Assembly (NCBI GenBank): GCA_002104935.1
Contig: MCGT01000030.1
Span: forward strand, 186,001 to 250,000
DNA length: 64,000 nt
Direction: 5' to 3'
DNA from: Hesseltinella vesiculosa
Taxonomy: Eukaryota > Mucoromycota > Mucoromycetes > Mucorales > Cunninghamellaceae
Translations under genes and position numbers: made by a program
Shown: one piece after another, positions 44,946 to 54,985 of the stretch
Numbering within the stretch: the stretch's first letter is position 1
Layout: each line of letters starts with the position of its first letter
Notes under the pieces: model-generated
Seen by the model: only the letters and a program-made list of their open reading frames with translations
Told to the model about the DNA's origin: nothing
The model's database searches: none

Positions 44946-45482
44946 ATGGCTCCTACGTTAAAGGGCTTTGATCATGTTGTCATCAACGTTGCCAATATAC
45001 CCCGGTCATGCTCTTGGTACGAAAAGATGTTGTAGGTTTGCTCACTCTCACAAAAATATAAAACTCATGCCATCTTCCACTTTTTTTTCCCACAAACCTC
45101 CTGGGACAGAGGCATGAAAGTCCAGCGTTTTGTCTCGCCTACCAGCCCTGGCCAAACTCGTTTTGGACTGAAATTCGGCGATCAAAAAATCAATCTACAT
45201 GAGGCCAACACAACCACCACGCCAGTGGCTATGCACCCCAAGCTGGGCAGCGCCGATCTTTGTTTCTGGACGGATCAGCCCGTCCAGCAAATCCTTGACC
45301 ACTGGCATGCTCATTACCACAGCCTACTCCGCCCCGACGACGACCCTCGCCTTGGTCGCCCCATAGCCTTTGACGATGGGCACTACATTGTCAACCGCGC
45401 CGGTGCCAACGGTGCACTCGCATCCATTTACATTTTTGACCTAGATGGCAATCTCCTCGAAGTAGCCAATCGCCTACATTAG
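44946..45482 (+). CDS. Glyoxalase/VOC superfamily protein (GLOD5-like)
   Basis: Small vicinal-oxygen-chelate fold protein resembling glyoxalase domain-containing protein 5 and bacterial lactoylglutathione lyase-like proteins. Exons 44946-45031 and 45110-45482 give 152 codons plus stop. The first beta-alpha unit reads FDHVVINVANIPRSCSWYEKML, with the His metal ligand. The middle strand is FGDQKINLHEANTTT, with the second His/Glu. The end is IYIFDLDGNLLEVANRLH, with the final Glu ligand. The segment between ADLCFWTDQP and LGRPIAFDDGH is the GLOD5-type linker. Metal-dependent isomerase or detoxification activity is inferred from the family. Confidence 0.85.
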
Positions 45483-45812
45483 CTCGAAAAACAGCAATCC
45501 GAACCTCTTCCCTCACACTTGATAACATCCCAAAATCAAATGATGCAGATTTGAAAAATAAAAAAAGTCAGCCAACTTTGAAAAAAAAGACAAGCAGCGG
45601 AGTGCTTGGCTTACCTTGTTTCGCTTTTGTGGCATCGAGCTTTAATTTTATAAAATGCTCATATCCATGTTTTGAGTGGATACCATAAAAAAAAAACAAA
45701 AACTGCGCTTGCGCTGGACGGCCAGGAGGTTGCCAAGGATGTGAGAGGATGTGGTAAGCGCAACAGCTTTGCTGACATGAATGTGACTTCGACGTCGTTG
45801 TTTTTTTCCAAA
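45483..45812. other. Intergenic region before repeat copy B
   Basis: 330 bp of 3' flank of the VOC gene, with A-runs at 45581-45588 and 45688-45697. No gene seen. Confidence 0.45.
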
Positions 45813-45908
45813 CCTTGGCACATTCAACGGCTGTCGCTGAAAGTGCGTGGAAAAACGTAAATGGGCGACAGCCAACAGGAGACGCGACAGGAGGGCACCA
45901 TGCTTGAT
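45813..45908 (+). repeat. Coding-like repeat, copy B
   Basis: Gapless 96-bp counterpart of 40906-41001, about 78% identical. In the same frame it reads PWHIQRLSLKVRGKT, stop, then MGDSQQETRQEGTMLD. The coding pattern is therefore broken by one TAA. Substitutions are scattered, which indicates old divergence. Confidence 0.5.
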
Positions 45909-47251
45909 CATCATACCAGCGACAACGGTTTTATATTGGTTACAACTTTCCCCATGAGCAAGGGAAAGACAGAGGTGGAGAAGACTTGATCAAACAGGAC
46001 GGGCGGAAGGCTACGGCCAGGTCGATATAGCAGAGGCGTCACAAATCAACAAAGGAATAAGTGCGAGGCGACGGCTACATCTCCGATGTGAGACACAAGG
46101 GACACCATCGCAGTGAATAAAGAGGACACTATGGCGTCAGGCCCCTTGTGGACTGTTCTGGTTTGGCATGACGTCGCCGTTCTACGGCTTCTTTGTTGGC
46201 CGGAGATGGGGGTAGTGTCAGGATTGGTGGTTTCAAGCTTGCTTTTTCTATACTTTTTGTTTATCTTTGATAAAATTGGCTTGATCATCACGATCAGCGG
46301 ACTTGGTAGATGGCGACGCTTTAATAAAAAACAAAGTGAGCCGCTTTCCAGACGACACTTGAAGTGCCGTTGGGAACTTACGTCCAGCTTCGTGATGATG
46401 CTCGCATGCAGCACTCTTTATTTTGTAACGTGGTCTTCTCCTTCCACAACTATTATAAACCACATGAGAGCGACGCACAGGAAGGATAAAGGACTCGTTG
46501 GGATGTGCCGGCTTTTGTTTAAAATCGCCTCCACGCCAGTTGACCGCAAGTTGAGTCATGAGGATCATTCGATCCGTGGATTCCAGATCCAGGCTATCTG
46601 TGCTGCCCAATAAGTCTTGCTCTGTGTCCTATGTGAATGGCTGAAAAAAGAGAAAGGCTCCTTGCCAAAAACAAAAAAAAAACTCTCACAGATTGATCAG
46701 TATAGCGGCGGAGCTAGAAACGGGGGGGTTTTTTTTTTTGGCCAGGAGGATCCAAAAATCCTCAATTTTCAGAAAATATCCAAGCCTACCGATTCCCTAA
46801 AGTGGTACACAGCCAGTACTGGATGAAACACGATGCTGGTAACAAGTGCAAGTCTTTTACACACCGTGGTATTAGTCTAGGAGCACTGTTTACATGGCTG
46901 ACCAGCCATTTTACCAGGAACACCATCTTTGCGGCAGCCGTAAAATTTTGAAAAAAAAAAGCAAACGCTGCATAGCATTTTTGAATGGTTTGATCGATGT
47001 GAAATTTTGAGAGAATGCGCAAATTCACGAATGGTGATGATACTGAAAAAATGTGGTTGATTGGTGAAGGTTGCCCAGCCAACTTTTGATCCCTTTGATT
47101 TCGGCACTTTGGATTCCCCAGCTAAAATAAGTGAAAAATCCGACATTTTCACCAGGGAACCCCAAGGCCAGCGGATAAAAAATCCCACTGCAAAAATTGC
47201 TCTTAATAATTCAGTCCACCTTAATAGAGTGTCAGGTTTTTATTTACTGTT

Positions 47252-47282
<31 letters not shown>

Positions 47283-47309
47283 CAATCGAAGGCCAGATTC
47301 TAAGCCAAC
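45909..47309. other. Intergenic, possibly repeat-derived region
   Basis: 1.4 kb. A 166-codon frame (46113-46613, +) overlaps a 120-codon frame on the other strand, and neither has recognisable content. Around 46700 is GCGGCGGAGCTAGAAACGGG followed by a T run, which resembles a transposon end. A CT microsatellite lies before the downstream gene. Confidence 0.4.
47252..47282. repeat. CT microsatellite
   Basis: About 30 bp of (CT)n with one interruption, ending 28 bp before the start codon of the PcaB-like gene; probably within its 5' leader or promoter. Confidence 0.8.
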
Positions 47310-48946
47310 ATGTCTTCCGTCGTTGACTCGCATATCTTCAAGGACATTTTTGGGACAAAGGCCATGAGAGGTAAGGGCCCATGGGCAGCGATGATGCTGA
47401 CGTTTTTTTTTTTTTTTTGTGTCCTCTGAAGAGATCTGGTCGGATGAAACAAGGACAACATTTTATTTGGAATGGGAGAAAGCCTTGGCTGAAGTGCAAG
47501 CAACCTTGGGTATCATTCCTCATGAGGCTTATCAAGAAATCGCAAGCAAAGCTCACATAGCCAATATTGATTTTGATAAACTGAAAAAATCAACAGGTAG
47601 GATTCATGCAAAGAGGACATTCTGGGCATTGAAACACTTCCATGCTAGAGCTGATTGGGTACCCCATTCTTGGCGTTGTTCAGCAGGTGGTGGGAATGTG
47701 TGACCGAGGATTAGGGGAATACGTGCATTTTGGTGCTACCACACAAGATGTCACTGATACTGTCACCATGATGCAGATAGATCAAGCACTTGGTATTATT
47801 GAAAGCGAGCTGTGTGCCATCAGCCAGGCTGTAAGATCGCTTGCGTTAAAGTATCGACTCACTCCAAGTAAGGCGCTCTTGCATGAGACGTGATGGCACG
47901 CTTCGTCTTATTGTTTTCGTTAGTGGTCGCACGAAGCAATCTCCAGCAAGCGGTGCCGATCAGTTTTGGCTTCAAAATGGCAGGGTTTAATGCGACATTG
48001 ATGCGACACCAAGCGCGGGTCAAAGAGCTCCGAAGCAGAGCGATTGTTTTGGAATTTGGCGGCGCAGCAGGCACATTAGCCACGCTGGGCAATCAGGGCC
48101 TTGATTGTCAGCGACTGTTAGCAGAGAAGCTGGGTTTGCAGCAGCCAGAGATTGCATGGCACACGGAGCGTGATCGAATAGCCGAGGTTGGGTCTTTGTT
48201 GGCTTTGATCTGCGGCACGTTATCGAAAAATGCGACCGACATCAAGGTAATAAAAGGAAATAGAATGTCACGTCATTCATTTTTTTCTTTAAGCTGATGA
48301 TGCAAACAGAGGTGGGTGAAGTCGCAGAGCCTTTTGTTCCGCACCGAGGGTCAAGTTCGACAATGCCAAATAAATTCAACCCAATTAGCTGTGCCTACAT
48401 TCATTCCATGGCGGCGACAGTGCGTCAGCATGCAGCTTCGTTGATGGAGGCTATGGTGGCTGACCATGAGCGATCCACAGGTCCATGGGAAATTGGTAAG
48501 AGTGACACCGTCGTGGCTGCTCACTTATTTTTTTTTTCAAAAAATAAGAATGGATTGTGCTTCCAGAAGCCTTCCTCCTGACAGCCGGTGCATTACATCA
48601 AACACGACTACTGATGGAGGGTTTGCAAGTATTTCCTGATAAGATGGCGAAAAACCTGGCATTGACGAAGGGTCTCGTTGTGGCAGAGGCTGTCATGATT
48701 GGACTTGGTCCCCTCTTAGGCGGGCGTCAAGCAGCCCATGATATCGTGTATGACCTGTGCCGCAAATCTGCCGAGAAGGATTGTCCCCTCCTGGAAACAC
48801 TCATGCAGGATGAAGGTGTTGTGCATGCCTTGGAAAAGCATGCCAAGTCTCACGATTGGATGGCTCGGCTTTGTGATCCAGCAAACTACCTTGGCCAGTC
48901 TGGTGAAATGGTCGACAGAGTCTGTGCTTCACCGTCAATGCCGTAA
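47310..48946 (+). CDS. PcaB/adenylosuccinate lyase family enzyme (class II cycloisomerase-like)
   Basis: Fumarase/aspartase superfamily protein closest in feel to bacterial 3-carboxy-cis,cis-muconate cycloisomerase (PcaB) and its adenylosuccinate-lyase-like relatives. Six exons (47310-47370, 47432-47596, 47649-47867, 47924-48246, 48294-48495, 48549-48946) sum to 455 codons plus stop. Region 1: YVHFGATTQDVTDT. Middle: MVARSNLQQAVPISFGFKMA. Signature loop: RGSSSTMPNKFNPI, the SSxMPxKxN motif with the catalytic Ser. It is followed by VADHERSTGPWEIEWIVLPE, which is typical of the PcaB subgroup. Most Dikarya use an unrelated beta-propeller enzyme for the muconate step. The exact substrate is open; other Asp/Glu-adduct lyases are possible. 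Its stop is ~130 bp from the convergent carrier gene. Confidence 0.8.
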
Positions 48947-49076
48947 AAAAATAAAAAAGAAGTATGCCATCCTGTTTATTGAGCTCTGCCGTGAAAAAAA
49001 AAAAAAAAAAAAAAAAAAGTAAAAAAACCCAAATATCCGATGCAACTTATAATAAACCAAACCATCGAACATTCCG

Positions 49077-50254
49077 CTAGTTTGCAAGTTTGCTTTGCTG
49101 TCGCATCTTGTAGGCAGCGTAGAAGACAACGGTGAGGTATGTTGCAACATAGTCTTTGATCAAAAACAGAATGCCGCTGTTGAAGAATCCCTTTGTAATC
49201 TGAGCGCGCATGCCCTGAAGAAAGAGAGAGGTTGGGTTCAATGGCATGCTTGAGGTGCCAGATAGGCCCTTTTCTTACCTTGTAGACACCCGACGGTCCA
49301 TCCCGTTCAACAACCTTTCGTAAGAGTTGGAAGAGATTCTGGCGTTGCTTTGGCTCGGCTGGCTGACCGTCTCGCATAGGTTCTTTGCCTTTGTCTGAGG
49401 AGGCAATCATGTTGGCGCGGATGAAGATGAAAGGGTAGGTGATCATAGTGGCGATGCTTTTGGCAAAGGCGGAGAAAAAGAAAATGTGCCAGCTGGACAG
49501 GACGGGTTTGTTACTGGAGCGTAGATAGAGGGCCTTTAGCTTTTCAAAAACAAAATAGGTGATTGATGGATTGGAGACCAGTACCATGGAGGCTCGGTAA
49601 CCTAAAAAAAAAATGTGTCATCCCAAATTCTCTCCACCTGTCGGGCTAATGTTTTACCTGTCCAAAAACCAGTGATGCCTTTTTGCTTGTAGATATGTTT
49701 AGCCACGCCAGCAAAAGAGTCTTGAGAGTTGGTAGAAGCTTGCAAGCGTGTGGTGATGTTGGAGACGGGCGAGGTAAAGAAGCGGGAGATGAGGGCAGCT
49801 TCGGCTCCAAGGAAGAGTTCTTGATAGATATTCAACGCCGCAGGCCGGCCCCAAGACCGGTTCACACCTTCCTGAAGGTTGCGCAAAGCACTGTAGCAAT
49901 AAAAGTAAATGAAGCTGGAGAGGACGGTTGCCAAAGAATCCGGAGCGAGGCCAGTGTACAAGCCTTGGATACCACCTTCGTTATAGATCTTTTTGATCAT
50001 GGCCAGCAGACTTGATCGATCGCTGTTGCTGCCTTTTTTTTCTAGCTGTATTCGGGTAGTGGAACTAAACAGGAAAGTGAGCCATACTGGGAAAGTGGAG
50101 AAAGACAAAAGGGGGGCACGGTGCAGACTTACATATCTATAGGGTAAATGATAAAGTTACTAATGAGGCTGCCTACAGCACCGGAAATGGCATGGCCAAC
50201 AGGTGGCAACTTGTACTGTTCCAGAGGGACAATGCTTTCTCTTCCGGTCGCCAT
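49077..50254 (-). CDS. Mitochondrial carrier family protein, peroxisomal PMP34/PMP47-like
   Basis: Six-helix carrier of the SLC25 family; the motif pattern suggests the peroxisomal adenine nucleotide/cofactor branch (PMP34, PMP47, ANT1). Four exons (50254-50133, 50064-49658, 49601-49279, 49214-49077) sum to 329 codons plus stop. The three repeats show PIDISTTRIQ, SPVSNITTRLQ and YPFIFIRANMI as degenerate PxDxxxxR signatures, each followed by a GGIQGLYTGL- or GITGFWTGY-type loop. The N terminus is LPPVGHAISGAVGSLISNF. The last helix region ends MRQQSKLAN, with no mitochondrial presequence. Substrate and location are inference from the motif pattern. Confidence 0.8.
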
Positions 50255-50272
50255 AGCAAAGGATAACCGAAA

Positions 50273-50303
<31 letters not shown>
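50273..50303. repeat. GA microsatellite in the carrier 5' leader
   Basis: About 30 bp of (GA)n, i.e. (CT)n on the coding strand, located 19-49 bp upstream of the carrier start codon. Confidence 0.8.
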
Positions 50304-50313
<10 letters not shown>

Positions 50314-50571
50314 AAAAAAAAATGGAGGGAAAAAAAAAAAAAAGGTTTTGGCGTTCACATGTGCCTTGGGTAATCAGTTTTGTTTGCAAGCGGAAACTTG
50401 TTTCTTTTCAAAGGATCTTATTCGTCCACAGGGCGAACAAGGCATTTATTTGTCAGAGGATGAAGTTAAAAAAGAGAGGAATGCGAGTTGGAAATGCAAG
50501 GAAAAAAAAGTAAGTATGTACATAGAGGCAAATTCGAGGAGTGAATCTAAAAAAGAGGAGCGGCGTGGGGT

Positions 50572-51443
50572 TCAATTCAGCAAATGATGGATATTCATGA
50601 CAGCAGAAGAGGCCGAGGAAAGGGAGGAGGGACTGCATGGGCGGGAGACTGGACTGGGATGAAAGGAGGACTGTGAATGACTTGAATTGGGTGATATAGA
50701 ACGCGATCCAGGGGAAGGCAAGGCAGCAGACGCCGGCGAAGAGAGGACATGGGTTTCGGTCGTACGTGTCGCCCTTGGTGTGATCACGGGAGGTCGACGG
50801 AGGGTGGAGGAGCTGCCTCGAGCAAAAGCACCGTTTTTGAATTTAGCCATATAAGACGGGTCAACCGTCCAATAGCCGCCTTTGCCTTTGGTTTGGCCAG
50901 TCAGTTCAGCCCTGTCGACTTTGATAAAGCACTGGTTTAAGGAGAGGTTGTGTCGTATAGTGTTCTAGAAAGGAAAAAGACACAGCGGTGAGCTGGGTGG
51001 GGAGGGTTCGATTGTTTTTTTTTTTATCCAGTGACATCACTTACCTGCCAGCCATTGTCACCAGCATTATATAGGGAGGGGTATTTTTCAGCAATCCATC
51101 GATAGATTTCGCGCAAGGTCATTCGTTTGTTTTCAGATTCCAAAATGGCTTGAGCAATAAGGGAAGAGTAGGAAAAAGGCGGCCTTCGACGCTGCCTTGC
51201 TGGTTTGCTGGCATTGGGGACCATGGATATAAACGATTCGGAGACAATGGGCTGTTCTAATTGTTGCTGTTGGTATTTAGAATGGAATTGTTTGACGGAA
51301 GAGACAATGCGAGGATGGCGCATAACAACAGGGATATTCGGTAGGGCCGGAGGCGAAGGCTCTTTCAAGACATTCGAGTGGGTTGATTCGTTTTGTATTG
51401 CTTTCGAGTTCATGTCCTTTCCTTCCTCCGGGAATGACGACAT
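50572..51443 (-). CDS. Forkhead-box transcription factor
   Basis: Nuclear DNA-binding regulator with a winged-helix forkhead domain. Exons 51443-51045 and 50964-50572 sum to 263 codons plus stop. The N-terminal ~88 residues are Ser/Pro-rich. The forkhead domain starts [19 protein letters not shown], then the helix [35 protein letters not shown] (recognition helix) and [12 protein letters not shown] (wing). The intron splits the domain at GWQ/NTIRHN. The C terminus is Ser/Pro-rich ([15 protein letters not shown]), with possible phosphorylation sites. Fungal relatives (Fkh2, Sep1, Fhl1, Hcm1 types) act in cell-cycle or stress programmes; there is no FHA domain here, so it is not Fkh1/2-like. 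It shares a 402-bp divergent promoter with RSC9. Confidence 0.9.
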
Positions 51444-51845
51444 TATTAAAGGAGTCAAAGCGAAGGCAATTGATAAAAAAAAAAAAAAAAAACTCAACGG
51501 AAAGACGGCAAAGCGGGTTTTCTTGAATTCGATCTGGAAACATTCTCCGACAACAAGAATCGAAGATCCACACCTGTGTCCTTGTCCCACGGGCATGACG
51601 TGATTCCAAGATACTCCACTAGAATGTGTTCGAACGATTTGTCTACCGTCGAGAGCCTCATGCCAACATGTTCCTTTGGCCATGGCGTCTTTGCCTCGGC
51701 GTGGATCAAAAAGTGAAACCTTCCTGTGAGGACGGACCTTTCCGCCTTTTTTAAAGTTCTTTTTTTTTTTTTTTTTTTTCTTCTTTCATTATTCTCCCTT
51801 ATTTTCCACATCGGTTCAGGGGAGATCCCTGTATTACTTCAAGGC
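51444..51845. other. Divergent promoter, forkhead factor / RSC9
   Basis: 402 bp between two start codons. It contains a T run (51759-51780) followed by a TTCAG acceptor-like site (51811-51820). A non-coding 5' exon or leader intron for RSC9 is therefore possible. Confidence 0.5.
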
Positions 51846-54631
51846 ATGTCCAAGGCTATCATTGACGATATTGAGCGAAGCTCGGAATACCTTCAATTTA
51901 TTAATGGCCTGAACAAATTTCATATTTCCAAAGGGTAAGCATTTTTCTATTGCCTGTGATGTCGTCTGATCAAATCATATCTTAGAACAACACTCCAAGC
52001 TGAACCAGTACTGGGTGGCAAGCGCATCGATCTTTATAAACTTTACAAATCTGTCATGGAAGCTGGTGGTTTCGATACGGTACGCTATTCAACGAAGTCC
52101 ATGATTCACCAACTTTTCCCTTTTTATTTATTATTAATACAGGTGACCAAGAAACGATCTTGGAAGCACATTGGCGATTCCTTCCAATTCCCACCAACCT
52201 GTACGAATAGCGCTTATATATTAAAAGGACTTTACATTCGCAACTTGGTAAATTTATGCCCATGGTGGTATGGATAGGGATCCCAAAATACTTACTCCTT
52301 TTTTTCTCTCCAAGATTGGCTGGGAAGAGGAAAATGTTTGGGGGAAGTCTTGGGAACCACCAGCCGAATTGATGGGTCCTGTAAGTACTTCAGGGCAGGT
52401 AGGATCAAAGAAAGAGGATGACTGAAGCCACCTTGTTGTTAGGATGCCCACAAAGCGTCGACGTTAGCTGGCAAATCGTTCAAAAAACCAACCAAACAAC
52501 CAAAACATACCCACCACCCCACCGCCCACCATCCTCCCATCCAAGCTATCCAACCTGCCCCAGACCAACCTTTCTCACCTGACAGTTTCGCCCAGTATGC
52601 CGCCCAGTTTGTGCCACCTTCCGATCGCAGCATTGTCAACCAATCTCATCCCTGCTCCATCTCCGAGATGCATCACAGAAACCAACCCTCCCACCATCTT
52701 CACAACAGTGATAATGCCCCTGGTAGGTTGAACCAGATATTATAAAAAAGGAGAGACCGTGCTGACCACTTTTTTTTTTTTTCTGTGCCTAGTGCACACC
52801 ACGTTTGACAGCACTACTTCGCAGCAGATCTTGTCAGCTTTGCAGTTTGGCGAACACACGTCCGTCGAATGGGCCCTGACGAAGCTAGTGACGATCTCTT
52901 TCGAATGTCCCGAGGAAATACGGCTGGATCGCCATGCTGAACTTCTCGAATCCTTGCTCAGCATTGCCGAGGTATCTTTACAACAAAGTGACGAGGCCGA
53001 ATGCATGATGGAACACACCCTCCAGATCCTCCACATCTTGCGCAACTTTTCGTTTTTGCCCGAAAACGCCAAACTCCTCGCAAGCAGCGCCAAACTGAAA
53101 CAAATGATGATCAAGAACCTCGTGCTCTCGTCGTCTCACTACACCCACTGCATCGACGTCTTGGAAAACGTAGCCCGGTTTATTGAAATCGGACCGTCTG
53201 ACAACTATATCCTATGCTTAGTCAGCTTGGTCTATACCAATGAACGCCATGTTTTGCTGGGCTCGATCCGTGTGTTGACCATGCTCTCGTTGAATCAGAA
53301 CAACCAAACAGCCCTGATTCCTGGATCAGCCCAGACAGCTGAACGCATCCTCCAACTCCTCGTCGTCCACGACGAAGAAGTCATCGGCGCCTCTCTGGAA
53401 TACCTCTATCAATATGCACGGATCTCCAATGCCTTCCGGCTGCAGCTGCTCACGGCTCACTCGGGTGCTGACCTGGGCATTCTTGTCTCGTTAGTCATGG
53501 CCAAATCCAAGCATTTTCGGCCCTTGATCTTGAAAGACAACGACAACCATGCCTCTCCTCCTGCAAGTCCCCTGTCGGCCTCCCTTTTGTCCAGCCATGG
53601 CGAAGCTCCCTGTATACCTAACCTGACAAGCTACCAAGAACTGGAAGAGCCCTACCGGTGCTTAGGCTGGTAAAGAAGAGGAGGTACAAAGAGGATGCAT
53701 GTTCAACCGGTTTTTTTTTTTTTTTTTTTTTTTGCTTAGGCTCAAGGACAAGTTCGAACTAGCAGAGCCAAGATCTGTGATCTCATTGGATGATATGTTT
53801 CTGCTGTACGAGATTCGTTTTGGCCACGACCAACTACTGACCATCAAAGATTTTTATAACGTGTTGAATATCGCCTTTCCTCGGTCCGAATCCTCGCCTT
53901 TTTCTCCAACGCCTGGAAGCCAAGGCCCGGTGTTGGAGGGGACTTGTGTACGAGGCATCCAAATCAAGATTTCCATTTTGGAAGATGGTAAAAAAAAAAA
54001 AAAAAAAAAACGCCCTCTGCTTTTATTACCACTCACTACTCGTTTCTTTCCAAACTTAGGTTGTGATCTACTATGCCAGTGGACAGACTGTACCCAGACC
54101 TTCCAAGACGAATTGAGATTGCAACAGCACGTTCTCGAAGAACACATCGAATCCAATGACGAAGACACATGCCTTTGGACCGACTGTGGCAAGGAGGAGG
54201 TGTTCCAGGACAAGGAAGACATTGCCACTCATTTGCGAGTGCATTTCGACCAAGGCCTACTACACTCTCACCCCGAGAGCCACTATCACCATGAACATGA
54301 TAACCACACCCATGAAAACGGATACCACCCTATCAGCGGAAACGGCTTTCACCATGACGACAAGATCGAACTGCATGCCAACCTGGAATCGCTGTCGTTG
54401 TCATCGACTGCCACCTCAGACGCATCGTCGCCCACATCGGTGATGGACACTGCACCTGTCAAAGGCGTTGCTTTAGTCGCCGCTTCGCTTTTATGTCAAC
54501 TGTCCAAAGACCCCAACAGCCACGTGTATTTTATGCCTTACGAGCGCGAATTAGCATTGATTGCTCAACAGCGCCCACAGCTCGCCCCCTTTATTCACAC
54601 AATCTTTGCAAACTTTTCATCCATTCATTAA
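51846..54631 (+). CDS. RSC9: Rsc9/ARID2-like chromatin remodelling subunit
   Basis: Subunit of the RSC (PBAF-type) SWI/SNF remodeller. About eight exons, roughly 780 residues. The ARID domain comes first: YLQFINGLNKFHI, GGKRIDLYKLYKSVMEAGGF, VTKKRSWKHIGDSFQFP. A Pro/His/Gln-rich linker follows (52480-52720). A long armadillo-like helical region runs over 52800-53660 (ILSALQFGEHTSVEWALTKL, LVYTNERHVLLGSIRVLTML). The central motif GWLKDKFELAEPRSVISLDDMF reads across the intron at 53673. Two C2H2 zinc fingers come next (CQWTDCTQTF, CLWTDCGKEE), then an acidic and His-rich stretch and the C-terminal helix GVALVAASLLCQLSKDP. The ARID is present as in fission yeast and animal ARID2, unlike budding yeast Rsc9. 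The start is the first in-frame Met after the leader; an upstream coding exon is not excluded. Confidence 0.88.
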
Positions 54632-54985
54632 GCCTTTTATCACATACAAACAAATAAAGAGATAAACTGTGTACTTTTTTTTTTTTTTTTTTTTGCCCAA
54701 GGTCCCAACACCCTGCAAGCACTGACTTACATCCAGGCTTTTGTGTAACTGTTTTGGACAACACTTGGATTTGGTTCCTATTTCATTGCCTCACATTTTT
54801 TCTGTCCTTTTTCTTTCAATACTTTCCGCTTTTCGTTTGCCCTGTTTCTACTACCTTTTGTCGTTTTGCTTTCATAGTTAGCGCATCCCTCGTTCATCTT
54901 CTTTTTTCTAACTGTACCTACCTGGCTGACAGAGTATTCCAAGCACGCCTTTTTTTTTGTGGGGCTATTTATTTTTTTTTAAGCA
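54632..54985. other. Intergenic region, tandem genes
   Basis: 354 bp, T-rich with a 19-bp T run (54676-54694); the promoter of the SH3-RA gene is expected here. Confidence 0.5.
54653..54658 (+). terminator. AATAAA polyadenylation signal of RSC9
   Basis: Canonical AATAAA 21 bp after the RSC9 stop codon, followed by GT-rich and T-rich sequence. Confidence 0.5.

Noticed and set aside
46113..46613. 166-codon frame on the plus strand
   Set aside because: Overlaps long frames on the other strand, shows no family motifs, and lies in a repeat-like region; length alone is not enough.
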